A stretch of 64,000 nucleotides of DNA. Source: an uncultured Saprospiraceae bacterium. Its GTDB lineage: Bacteria; Bacteroidota; Bacteroidia; Chitinophagales; Saprospiraceae. Below the pieces are notes generated by a model. That model was not told where the DNA came from. It was given only the letters and a program-made list of their open reading frames with translations, and made no database searches. The DNA lies in contig CALLPN010000028.1 in assembly GCA_938015435.1 (NCBI GenBank), positions 43,408-107,407 of the forward strand, read 5' to 3'. Below are positions 45,158 through 53,536 of this stretch, in pieces. The translations under genes and the position numbers were made by a program. Within the stretch, counting starts at the first letter, position 1. Each line of letters begins with the position of its first letter.

Positions 45158-46066
45158 TTACTTTGCTAACTGAACTTTACGATTGTAGATCTCTTTACCC
45201 TGTTGGATAGAGAAGATATACGTTCCGTCAATTTGATTATCAAGATTGTAATCTAATCTCAAATCACCATCAAAATTAGTAATCACTTGTTTGTGGATTA
45301 GTTTTCCTGCAATATCAGTTACACTAAATGTAAGCGCTTCGTCTGATGCAGATCTAAAATTAATATGAGATAAAGCATTGGTTGGATTAGGATAAGAATC
45401 TAAATAAACCTCTTCCAAGCTACCATTACGATCTTCTACAATCTCAATTGGCTTTTCCTCACAATATTTATAATTTATCGTCTTTAATCCTCTACTACCA
45501 ACAACTACTTCTTTAGAGTACTGATTGGATTCATTCGCTAATGTCAGTGTTACTCTTTCGCCAATCTTGCTAGACAATACGGCTTTTTTTAATTCCGGAA
45601 AGTTATTGATCACCATACCGTCAAACTCAGTAATATTATCAATTGCTGTCATTCCTGCGATTGAAGCAGCAGTTTTAGGTATAATCCTTCTAACATCGAC
45701 ACCTTTAGAGCCACCCGCACTAGTTCCCCATACTCCTAAAAAGGGCGTAAGTTTTGAGGTTTCTTCTTTACATACATAATTCCCATCTTCATTTTGTTCA
45801 TTATTTGAATCAAATTTGATGGTCGTTGTTGTCAATGCATTTCTTATCGAACCGTTTATTACGATACGTTGTAAATGATCATTTTCAGTAATGTAAGCTG
45901 GGATGTCAAAAGAAAGAGCTTCATTGCCTTTTAGCTGAAACTGTTCTACTTGTCCATTCGTATCATAAGCTTGCACTGAGATTCGCTCTACGTTGACACT
46001 AGCTTGCCCAAAGCTAAAATTCATAAATCCAAAAACCACGAGGGTACACAAAATCATTTTTCTCAT
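45158..46066 (-). CDS. PDZ-domain protein with T9SS sorting signal
   Basis: This 302-residue secreted protein has a signal peptide (MILCTLVVFGFMNFSFGQ). A short beta domain is followed by a PDZ-like domain at about 107-195 (FLGVWGTS, IIPKTAASIAGMTAIDNITEFDGMVINNFPELKKAV). The C-terminal 75 residues are a T9SS type A sorting domain (YLDSYPNPTNALSHINF, DIAGKLIHKQVI, DGTYIFSIQQG). It would be secreted by the type IX system. It lacks a protease domain, so the PDZ probably acts in binding. Partners are unknown. Confidence 0.85.
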   Translation of the reverse strand: MRKMILCTLVVFGFMNFSFGQASVNVERISVQAYDTNGQVEQFQLKGNEALSFDIPAYITENDHLQRIVINGSIRNALTTTTIKFDSNNEQNEDGNYVCKEETSKLTPFLGVWGTSAGGSKGVDVRRIIPKTAASIAGMTAIDNITEFDGMVINNFPELKKAVLSSKIGERVTLTLANESNQYSKEVVVGSRGLKTINYKYCEEKPIEIVEDRNGSLEEVYLDSYPNPTNALSHINFRSASDEALTFSVTDIAGKLIHKQVITNFDGDLRLDYNLDNQIDGTYIFSIQQGKEIYNRKVQLAK

Positions 46067-46420
46067 AATAAACTTTTAAAACTTTTAATTAAAAAAAAGA
46101 AGCGCTAGTAAATGGAAGCTCTCCTATAAAGGGTACTCTAAAAATATCACTGGTTTTTTGGACAGTTATACACTTATGACGGCAGTATAGCAGATACGAT
46201 TCTAAATAAAATGTTAAATTCCTAAATAAGCTAAAACTATCATATGACTAATTATCCTAAAGCGTAATATACACTTTTACAACTAATTAAAGAATATATG
46301 CTTCCTTGATAACATAAAATTAGTACTACCCGACTAACTACAAAACAGCCCAAACGAAATCAATCGATTGGGCTGTTTTTGTACTAGTTAAAAAGTGCTT
46401 CTTTCGTAATACTGTCCTTG
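46067..46420. other. Gene-free stretch with one terminator
   Basis: These 354 nt between two minus-strand genes contain the hairpin at 46342-46380 and otherwise AT-rich DNA that should include the PDZ gene promoter. No gene was seen. Confidence 0.55.
46342..46380 (-). terminator. Terminator of the LOG-family gene
   Basis: AAAACAGCCCAA pairs with TTGGGCTGTTTT over 12 bp around a 14-nt loop, giving a T-run on both strands. It lies 41 nt past the LOG-family stop. Confidence 0.85.
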
Positions 46421-47149
46421 TTACATATCGTAGTTAGGTTCGATAGTATGCTTACCTTTTCCATAGAAGTCTTCAATAATCTGAACTACTTCATCCACGT
46501 CATCAGTAATAGGAATCATATCCATATCCTTGGCACTAATGTTACTATACTTATCTAGCATAGTGGTTTTGACCCAATCTACTAGACCTTGCCAAAAATC
46601 TTTACCTACTAAGATTACAGGCACATTTGTTATTTTCTTTGTCTGGATAAGAGTCAACACTTCGAAGAGTTCGTCTAATGTTCCGAATCCTCCTGGCATA
46701 GCTACAAAAGCTTGTGCGTACTTGACAAACATTACTTTACGTACAAAGAAGTATCTGTGATCTATATTCTTATCAGGATCGATATATGGGTTGTGCGATT
46801 GTTCGAATGGAAGGTTAATATTCAAACCAACTGAAAGTCCATCATTCATATAAGCGCCTTTGTTGGCTGCCTCCATGATACCAGGACCACCACCTGTAAT
46901 TACTCCAAATCCTGCGTCGACTAACCTCTTGGCCACATCTACAGCTAGCTGATAATGAGGCTCTTCTGGCTTAGTCCTAGCACTACCAAAGACTGATATA
47001 CAAGGTTCTAATTTGTTTAATGTTTCAAAGCCATCTACAAACTCTGCTAACACTTTGAACATCGTCCAACTGTTCTCTCCTTCCAGCTTTGTCCATTGCT
47101 TTCTATGTACTCCAGTTTCGTCTTTTTTGATTTCGTTTATATCACTCAT
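46421..47149 (-). CDS. LOG-family Rossmann-fold protein (TIGR00730)
   Basis: This 242-residue cytoplasmic protein has the LOG/YgdH signature: ISVFGSAR, the GFGVITGGGPGIMEAANKGAY loop, and PGGFGTLDELFEVLTLIQ with the PGGxGT motif and catalytic glutamate. Family members hydrolyse nucleoside 5'-monophosphates at the N-glycosidic bond (cytokinin riboside monophosphate or AMP/GMP) or act on related nucleotides. The arginine in FVRKVMF is also conserved. Which nucleotide it uses here is not known. It is monocistronic with its own terminator. Confidence 0.93.
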   Translation of the reverse strand: MSDINEIKKDETGVHRKQWTKLEGENSWTMFKVLAEFVDGFETLNKLEPCISVFGSARTKPEEPHYQLAVDVAKRLVDAGFGVITGGGPGIMEAANKGAYMNDGLSVGLNINLPFEQSHNPYIDPDKNIDHRYFFVRKVMFVKYAQAFVAMPGGFGTLDELFEVLTLIQTKKITNVPVILVGKDFWQGLVDWVKTTMLDKYSNISAKDMDMIPITDDVDEVVQIIEDFYGKGKHTIEPNYDM

Positions 47150-47273
47150 AATTTTATGATTTTTACTTTTTTAATTAATTGTCAGTTCACATAGTGATTG
47201 ACAGAACAAGACCCAAACAATGAATTTCTAATCACTATTTAGGTCTTTATATTTATAAAAGAAATGTGCGTGA

Positions 47274-48551
47274 TTATGCAAGCATTCCTTTATACTTTTC
47301 GAATTGTTCCCTAGCAAAGGCGATGAACTTCTCTTCATTATCAAACTGATCCATTAGAGATTGTAACTTCGATCTATTGTCAGCATTATTGACTACATAG
47401 TTTTGAACGTCTTTTTTGCCTATCTGATCACCGCTTAGGATGATGAGCCTTTCTACAACGTTTCTTAGCTCTCTAATATTTCCTGTCCAGTTATTCTCTT
47501 TGAGGAGCTTCATGGCAGCATTATCTACTTTCTTTGTAGCCATACCGTATTCAGCACAGATATTCTTGACAAAATGCTCTACTAGCTGTGGTATATCTTC
47601 GCGTCTATCATTGAGCGCCGGTACATCTATTAGTATTACTGCCAATCTATGATATAGATCTTCTCTGAATCTCCCTTTACTAATTTCGGCTCTTAGATCT
47701 TTATTTGTTGCGGCTACTACTCGTACATCGACTTTTATTTCTTTCTCACCACCGACTCTTGTGATTCTACTTTCTTGTAAAGCTCTCAATACTTTTGCTT
47801 GAGCGGAAAGCGACATATCTCCTATCTCATCGAGAAAGAGAGTTCCTCCACTAGCTAACTCAAACTTTCCTATACGTTGTTTATGTGCTGAGGTAAAAGA
47901 GCCTTTTTCGTGACCAAATAACTCAGATTCAATGAGCTCTGACGGTATTGCGGCACAATTGACTTCCACTATTGGACTTTCGTTACGATTACTCTTTTGA
48001 TGTAACCATCTTGCAACTAGCTCTTTTCCTGCTCCATTAGATCCAGTAACTAGTACTCTTGCGTCTGTTGGCGCTACGGTATCTATAGTTTCTTTGATGA
48101 ACTTTATTGGGCCAGACGTACCAATGATCTCTTGTACTGCTGACTTCTTAGTCACTTTACGTTGCAGCGTTTTTTTCTCAGTAATGAGACTTGACTTATC
48201 CATAGCATTACGGATGGTAATGAAAAGCCTGTTAAGATCTGGCGGCTTTTGGATAAAATCAAATGCCCCTTTTTTCACAGAATCAACAGCTGTGTCTATA
48301 TTACCATGACCAGAGATCATGATGACAGGCACATCAGGCTTAAGAATCTGAATTCGCTCTAAAGCCTCCATTCCGTCCATCTTAGGCATCTTGATATCCA
48401 TGATAATTACATCATAATCATTTTGCTTAAGCTTGACAATCGCATCTAAACCATCAGGTGAATCATCGACCTTGTATTTTTCCAGTTCGAGTATATCCCT
48501 GAGTGTGTTACGGATACCTTTGTCATCATCCACGATTAATATCTTCGCCAT
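47274..48551 (-). CDS. NtrC-type response regulator without a C-terminal HTH
   Basis: This 425-residue protein has a receiver domain at 1-120 (VDDD at 7-10, phospho-acceptor D52, conserved Lys near 102). A sigma-54-type AAA+ domain spans about 138-375, with Walker A GSNGAGKE (170-177), Walker [10 protein letters not shown] and the arginine finger region FREDLYHRL. The sigma-54 contact loop reads GSFTSA (217-222) where GAFTGA is canonical. After [13 protein letters not shown] only about 60 residues remain, and they hold no Fis-type HTH. It may act from solution on sigma-54 holoenzyme, as FlgR does, or may have lost sigma-54 activation. No histidine kinase gene is next to it. It lies just before the lipid locus. 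Confidence 0.9.
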   Translation of the reverse strand: MAKILIVDDDKGIRNTLRDILELEKYKVDDSPDGLDAIVKLKQNDYDVIIMDIKMPKMDGMEALERIQILKPDVPVIMISGHGNIDTAVDSVKKGAFDFIQKPPDLNRLFITIRNAMDKSSLITEKKTLQRKVTKKSAVQEIIGTSGPIKFIKETIDTVAPTDARVLVTGSNGAGKELVARWLHQKSNRNESPIVEVNCAAIPSELIESELFGHEKGSFTSAHKQRIGKFELASGGTLFLDEIGDMSLSAQAKVLRALQESRITRVGGEKEIKVDVRVVAATNKDLRAEISKGRFREDLYHRLAVILIDVPALNDRREDIPQLVEHFVKNICAEYGMATKKVDNAAMKLLKENNWTGNIRELRNVVERLIILSGDQIGKKDVQNYVVNNADNRSKLQSLMDQFDNEEKFIAFAREQFEKYKGMLA

Positions 48552-48850
48552 AACATTGTTGTTTGTCTGTTACTATAACCGTCTGATTATTAATCTATTG
48601 TAATTATAGTATTAGTAGTTACTTATTGAATGAAACAGAAAACATGTTTCTATTACGCAGTAAATATACATTAAATATTAATTTAATAGGTAATTCACTG
48701 AAAAATAAGGGATTACACCAACATTGTGTCATGCAGCTTACTCTAATAACTACCACAAGCTTAATTGATCCATAAACACTAGCTACATTCACAGTATAAT
48801 ATCTATGAGCAATTCCGTTATTCTTACGAGATACATTATATTTGGAATAT
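48552..48850. other. Divergent intergenic region
   Basis: About 300 nt lie between the NtrC-type gene and the hydrolase gene. The region holds the TATATTTG box at 48837-48844. An 84-codon minus-strand frame through it has no recognisable product and was rejected. Confidence 0.5.
48837..48844 (+). promoter_or_regulatory. Putative -7 box (TATATTTG) of the lipase-WS/DGAT operon
   Basis: TATATTTG exactly matches TAnnTTTG. Transcription would start near 48849, so the ATG at 48851 would be leaderless and the ATG at 48866 would have a short leader. No clear TTG -33 element was seen. Confidence 0.45.
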
Positions 48851-49663
48851 ATGAGTGAGACAGCCATGAGCATTAAAAGACCACCTTTTATTTGGGGATT
48901 GACTGAAGGATATAGGGCATTAGTTGAATTGACTGCTTATTTCCCCTATCGTCTAATATCGAGATTACCCAAAGATGGAGATGACCACCCTGTCTTAATA
49001 CTTCCGGGTTTTCTATCTACCGATAAGTCTACCATTCCTTTACGTAGTTTTATACATAATCTTGGGTACTCCGTATATGGCTGGGGATCTGGCAGGAATC
49101 TAGGTGAACTAGAAATGCTCGATGAGATGATCAAGAAAGTAGAATATCTATACCAACACCATAACGCTAAGGTGAGTCTAATTGGCTGGAGCCTCGGTGG
49201 TATCTTCGCAAGGCAGATCGCTAAAGCAAGACCAAACATGGTCAGGCAAATGATTACATTGGGATCTCCATTCAAAGGAGTAACCCAAGCGAATAATGCC
49301 AAATGGATTTTTAATCTTATAGAAAAGGCGAAAGGAACACTAATCGATGAGGATTTCCTTAATGATATACCCCACCCTGCGCCTGTACCTACTACCGCCA
49401 TATATTCCAAAGAAGATGGTGTGGTTCCTTGGAATCTATGTCTGGAACAATCGGAAAACAACATCCATCAAAACATACAAGTAAGAGGCAGTCATCTTGG
49501 CCTTGGAGTCAATCCAAGTGTCTTGATCATTATCGCCGATCGACTCAAACTCAAAGAAGAGAATTGGTACCACTTCAAACCTAAGGGATATATTGAGAAA
49601 AAATTCTACCCTTCGTTGGTGGCACCTGAGGACAACGACAACAATCTAAAAGTTATAAAATAA
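48851..49663 (+). CDS. Alpha/beta hydrolase, lipase/esterase-like
   Basis: This 270-residue cytoplasmic protein has VLILPGFLSTD (oxyanion region), the nucleophile elbow GWSLGG with S114, an acid in YSKEDGVVPW and the histidine in VRGSHLGLGVNP. A full Ser-Asp-His triad is therefore present. The start MSETAMSIKR is used here; the ATG at 48866 is also possible given the -7 box immediately upstream. The WS/DGAT gene follows after 7 nt, so the two form an operon. By context it is a candidate lipase that mobilises or edits neutral lipid; the mycobacterial WS/DGAT/plsC cluster also includes a hydrolase. Substrate is inferred. Confidence 0.85.
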   Translation: MSETAMSIKRPPFIWGLTEGYRALVELTAYFPYRLISRLPKDGDDHPVLILPGFLSTDKSTIPLRSFIHNLGYSVYGWGSGRNLGELEMLDEMIKKVEYLYQHHNAKVSLIGWSLGGIFARQIAKARPNMVRQMITLGSPFKGVTQANNAKWIFNLIEKAKGTLIDEDFLNDIPHPAPVPTTAIYSKEDGVVPWNLCLEQSENNIHQNIQVRGSHLGLGVNPSVLIIIADRLKLKEENWYHFKPKGYIEKKFYPSLVAPEDNDNNLKVIK

Positions 49664-49670
49664 GCTATAT

Positions 49671-51485
49671 ATGCTCAATCAAATACTGTCTCAAATAAAA
49701 GTACCTAACGTAAAAAAAGTATCTGGAATGGATGCTACATTTCTTTATGGTGAAACTGAGAATAGTCCAATGCATATTGGTAGTGTGGTCATCATAAAAG
49801 GTGCATTGCAGTTTTCAGATTTCAAAAAATTGATATTATCTAAACTGCATGTGTGGCCAAAATTTAGACAGCGGTTAATGTTTGCACCATTAAGTATTGA
49901 TCATCCGTTTTGGGTGGATGATCCTGACTTCAATATAAATATTCATCTCAATCATGTGGCGCTACCACAAGATAGAGATTGGAAACAGCTCAGGAAGATG
50001 GCCTCCAAAATATTTAGCAAGCCGCTAGATCAAAATAAACCTCTCTGGGAATTTACATTTGTCGAAGACTTAGATAATCTCTCGCAAGTAGAGTCAGGCT
50101 CTGTAGCAGTGATATCTAAGATACACCATGTGGCAATAGATGGCATGGCAGGGGCGGGAATAATGGCTAGTTTATTTGATCTTAGCCCAGATCCAAGTCC
50201 GATCAAAGAGCCTAAGCCATGGAAACCAAAGCCGCTACCCAACGAACTAAGTCTGGTACTCAAAACAGGATTGGGATTTGCTAAGAACCCTCTTAGGTTA
50301 CCTAAGTTGATTAAGGAATCTCTGGAAGCTACAGTTAAAGCTGGATTTGTTACCCGTGTACAACATTTGGATCTTCCGACTGCACCGTTTACTGCACCGC
50401 ATACTCCACTCAATGGAATCATAGCGGCAGAAAGAAAATGGAACACAAGTATCATATCTCTAGATCGCGTGAAGGCTCTTAAAAATAAAATGGGTACGAC
50501 ACTGAATGATATACTCTTAACTATTTGTGCTGGAGCGCTTAGAAGATATCTGATGGAGAAAAAAATGCTACCCAAAAAACCATTAGTGGCTATGGTTCCG
50601 GTATCCACCAGATCTGCAAATGATGATAAAAGTAGTAATCAACTCAATGCGATGCTAATCCAATTGGCTACTCATGTAGAAGATCCAATAGAACGATTAG
50701 AAAAGATATATTCCAACACTATACAAGGTAAAACTTACCAAGGCGCAGTAGGTGCAAAAACCCTCAGTAATCTTGCAGAAGCAGTACCCTTTGGCATCGC
50801 AAATAATGCCGCAAGGATGTATACTAGATTTAACCTAGCCAAAATGCATAAGCCGGTATTCAATGTAGTGATCACCAATGTACCTGGACCACAGATACCA
50901 ATCTACATGCATGGCCATAGGGTATTGAATGTAATGGGAATGGCTCCGATTATCGATGGTATGGGTCTGATCATAACTATACTCAGTATGGATGGAAAAA
51001 TCAGCATTAGCCCTACGTCAGACATCAAGTCAATGCCTGATTTAGATCGTTTCTCTGATTACATACTTGACGCTGCAAATGAACTAGAAGAACATATACT
51101 TAAGTATGATCCAACAGATGATAAGATCAAACGAATAAGCGATCCAGAAGACGTCAAAAAAATTAATGTCAGTAGCTATTTTACGAAGCTTCGTAAGCAG
51201 CTAAAAGAAAAACCTAAAGCCTTTCCTAAGAATTTTGGGAAGATTCAATTTCTTATCAGAGGTAACCAACCAACCGAATACACTGTGAATCTTACTGCAC
51301 AACCTGGGACCATCAAAAAAGGTAAAATTAGTGATGCGGATGCTAGTATTACAGTACTAGCCAAGCACCTAAAAAAGATAGAATCTGGTGTTCTCGATTA
51401 TGAATCAGCAATGATCCAAGGCAGAGTTATTGTTACTGGTGATATAAAGAAAGCGGAGAAATTTATGGGATTGGTAAGTTCTTAG
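49671..51485 (+). CDS. Wax-ester synthase / diacylglycerol acyltransferase with C-terminal SCP2-like domain
   Basis: This 604-residue enzyme belongs to the bifunctional WS/DGAT family, which transfers acyl-CoA chains to fatty alcohols or diacylglycerol to form wax esters or triacylglycerol. The catalytic HHxxxDG motif is HHVAIDG at 152-158. PLWEF at 124-128, the TLNDILL segment and VVITNVPGP match family blocks, and the N-terminal SGMDATFLY is typical. Normal family length is about 450-500. The extra C-terminal 110 residues (IQFLIRGNQPTEYTVNLT, ADASITVLAKHLKKIESG, MIQGRVIVTGDIKKAEKFM) look like an SCP2 sterol-carrier domain, which could present hydrophobic substrates. The upstream hydrolase is co-transcribed. 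This is the key enzyme of the storage locus. Confidence 0.92.
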   Translation: MLNQILSQIKVPNVKKVSGMDATFLYGETENSPMHIGSVVIIKGALQFSDFKKLILSKLHVWPKFRQRLMFAPLSIDHPFWVDDPDFNINIHLNHVALPQDRDWKQLRKMASKIFSKPLDQNKPLWEFTFVEDLDNLSQVESGSVAVISKIHHVAIDGMAGAGIMASLFDLSPDPSPIKEPKPWKPKPLPNELSLVLKTGLGFAKNPLRLPKLIKESLEATVKAGFVTRVQHLDLPTAPFTAPHTPLNGIIAAERKWNTSIISLDRVKALKNKMGTTLNDILLTICAGALRRYLMEKKMLPKKPLVAMVPVSTRSANDDKSSNQLNAMLIQLATHVEDPIERLEKIYSNTIQGKTYQGAVGAKTLSNLAEAVPFGIANNAARMYTRFNLAKMHKPVFNVVITNVPGPQIPIYMHGHRVLNVMGMAPIIDGMGLIITILSMDGKISISPTSDIKSMPDLDRFSDYILDAANELEEHILKYDPTDDKIKRISDPEDVKKINVSSYFTKLRKQLKEKPKAFPKNFGKIQFLIRGNQPTEYTVNLTAQPGTIKKGKISDADASITVLAKHLKKIESGVLDYESAMIQGRVIVTGDIKKAEKFMGLVSS

Positions 51486-51536
51486 ATTACGAATCTTAAT
51501 ACACATAAAATACAATGTCTAATAGTGTATACTCTA

Positions 51537-52976
51537 TTAGAACAACTTAAAACTCATCCCTAGTTGCATACCAAACATGTCGTACTTCTGAGAATAGTTG
51601 ATCATCTCTTTATCAAATGAATTATTGTATCTAAAATAATGTGGTCTGATGTAAACGGAAGTTGTATTAGTAAACGCGTACCTCAAACCGACAGAAACGC
51701 CTAAACCCAACTTGAATGATTCGTCTATGGTTTCAGAGTCTTTTGTTATATTATTATTTCTATCCAATTGCTTTCCAGAAAAACTGCGACGAAAATTCAA
51801 TGACGTCTGAGCCTCTACAGATAAGAACCAACTACTTATTTGCTTTTCATACCCTATGCTTAGTGGAATGATAAATAAGCGATGACTATTATAATTAACC
51901 CATCTGGATGTCAAAGTACTTTCTTCGAATACGGTTCCTTCTTGATAAATGGAATTACCTTCTGAATCAATAAGAATACCGACAATTCCTTGACTAGATA
52001 GAGTATCTAGAACATCCCTTTCTTGATACTCAAATTTTTCATTCAGTGATTGAAATTCTATTCCAGCTTTGAAATAAACTGCTCCAAGATCATATTTGAG
52101 TTGAGTCCCAATAGAAATCAATTCAAGAGGAGATTCGGAGTTTTCTTTTTTTGAAAGGAATGGTTCCAATTGAACGTTATGGGCAGTCAAGGTTCTGTTT
52201 AATTTGTAGATTCCAGAATATATATTAAGACTCAATCCACGGCTAGAATTACTTATTGATTTTTCAATTGTTTTATGATTCAACTCAATTTTGGTTCTTT
52301 CAGGAATAGAAAAAATTTCTGCATTATTAATTCCTAGGGTTTTAAATTGTAATGAAAGTCTTTGAGTATTTGGAGCTAGCAGTTGCGCTGAATGATCAGT
52401 GACATTTTTAAATCGATCGTCCTGCTTAGTCTCAATTTCGAGCGATACAGTAGGTGAAATATTAGCTTCTCGGATTACATTCTTATTTACATTGCCATAT
52501 CCTATTTCCTTTTTTACGTTAGTCTCACTTAGTTTTATTGATGTGTTGGCTTTTGTATCGGACTTTGTACTTGTAGGTTTTATTAGCTTGACGATACCGT
52601 CGTATTTAATTGATTTATCTAAGATTATTTTTTCAACAAGAGATTTTTGAATTTGCTTTGAGGATAAATTAATTTCAGTTACAGCTTCAGATTTATTTCT
52701 ACTATTGGCTTTAGGTTGAGATATTAGACGATCAGAATTATCCAGTATTACAACTGCATCTTTAGAAGGAATTTTATCTTGGGTACTAAATTTATCTGTG
52801 CCGTAATAAATAACTCCTATGAACATAATCAATATAAAACCTGAAACCCAAATAAAGTAAGGTCTTTTCTTATTCTCCTCCAAATCCAAAGCAGACCAGA
52901 TGGCATCTGTATCCACATCTTTTGAATATCCTTTCAGTTGATCTTTAAAATATTTATCTATATCGCGTTCACCCAT
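51537..52976 (-). CDS. Anti-sigma-like inner-membrane anchor fused to a predicted outer-membrane barrel
   Basis: This 479-residue protein has a short cytoplasmic N-terminus (residues 1-38, DIDKYFKDQLKGYSKDVDTDAIWSAL). A membrane helix follows at about 40-59. A Ser/Thr/Lys-rich periplasmic stretch runs to about 240. The C-terminal 220 residues have beta-barrel strands (YDLGAVYFKAGIEFQSL, IIPLSIGYEKQISSWFLSVEAQTSLNF, FKLGLGVSVGLRYAF) and an outer-membrane-type end (MQLGMSFKLF). The gene overlaps the sigma factor gene by 19 nt, so it is probably its anti-sigma factor. A protein spanning from cytoplasm to outer membrane would be a direct signal path. The layout occurs in Bacteroidota, but the topology has not been settled. 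Confidence 0.7.
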   Translation of the reverse strand: MGERDIDKYFKDQLKGYSKDVDTDAIWSALDLEENKKRPYFIWVSGFILIMFIGVIYYGTDKFSTQDKIPSKDAVVILDNSDRLISQPKANSRNKSEAVTEINLSSKQIQKSLVEKIILDKSIKYDGIVKLIKPTSTKSDTKANTSIKLSETNVKKEIGYGNVNKNVIREANISPTVSLEIETKQDDRFKNVTDHSAQLLAPNTQRLSLQFKTLGINNAEIFSIPERTKIELNHKTIEKSISNSSRGLSLNIYSGIYKLNRTLTAHNVQLEPFLSKKENSESPLELISIGTQLKYDLGAVYFKAGIEFQSLNEKFEYQERDVLDTLSSQGIVGILIDSEGNSIYQEGTVFEESTLTSRWVNYNSHRLFIIPLSIGYEKQISSWFLSVEAQTSLNFRRSFSGKQLDRNNNITKDSETIDESFKLGLGVSVGLRYAFTNTTSVYIRPHYFRYNNSFDKEMINYSQKYDMFGMQLGMSFKLF

Positions 52977-53530
52977 GACTCATTCTTGTTTAATGAATTG
53001 ATTTTGACCTTTAGTAAACTTTTAGCTCTCTTCAATCTGGCTCTAGAGTTTATTATTGTGATATTCAAAGCCGTCGCAATTTCCTTATGAGAATATCCAT
53101 CTATGACAACCATATTGAATACCGTTCTATAATTATCAGGTAATTCTGCTACTAATCCTAACAGTTGATCTGTGTCAAGATTGGATATTATTTGTTTTTG
53201 TAAATCTTGTTCTGTTCCAATGATAGTTGTTGCTTTCAATTCTATGACTTTCATTTTTTTCTTTGCCAATATATTTAAGCAGTGTCGTATCGTCAATGTA
53301 GAAATCCAAGGTTCAAACTTACCTTTTGTACTATCGTAAGTATGTAACTTCCTAAATATCAATGACCAGCTTTCTTGTAAAGCGTCTTGTGCGGCATGCA
53401 CATCACCTAGATAACGATTACAGATAACATACAAGAGACCAGAATAGCCATCCACCAGTGCTCTCTGATGAACAGGCTGTGATAGGAGACAACCCGCTAA
53501 GATCTCTTGTATGTTATGTCTAGATTCCAC
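52958..53530 (-). CDS. ECF-type RNA polymerase sigma factor
   Basis: This 190-residue sigma-70-family protein has region 2 (GYSGLLYVICNRYLGDVHAAQDALQESWSLIFRKLHTY) and region 4 (LLGLVAELPDNYRTVFNMVVIDGYSHKEIATALNITIINSRARLKRAKSLLK). The missing region 3 marks it as extracytoplasmic-function type. The helix-turn-helix motif is in the region 4 part. It lies between a lipoprotein gene (6 nt upstream) and the overlapping anti-sigma-like gene, so the three form one operon. Its targets are unknown; autoregulation of the operon is usual. Position inside the lipid locus raises the possibility that it senses envelope lipid state, which is inference. Confidence 0.93.
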   Translation of the reverse strand: MESRHNIQEILAGCLLSQPVHQRALVDGYSGLLYVICNRYLGDVHAAQDALQESWSLIFRKLHTYDSTKGKFEPWISTLTIRHCLNILAKKKMKVIELKATTIIGTEQDLQKQIISNLDTDQLLGLVAELPDNYRTVFNMVVIDGYSHKEIATALNITIINSRARLKRAKSLLKVKINSLNKNESWVNAI

Positions 53531-53536
53531 GAAATA

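Noticed and set aside
48619..48873. 84-codon minus-strand frame in the promoter region of the lipase gene
   Set aside because: It overlaps the start of the hydrolase and the -7 box, and its product is unlike any known protein.
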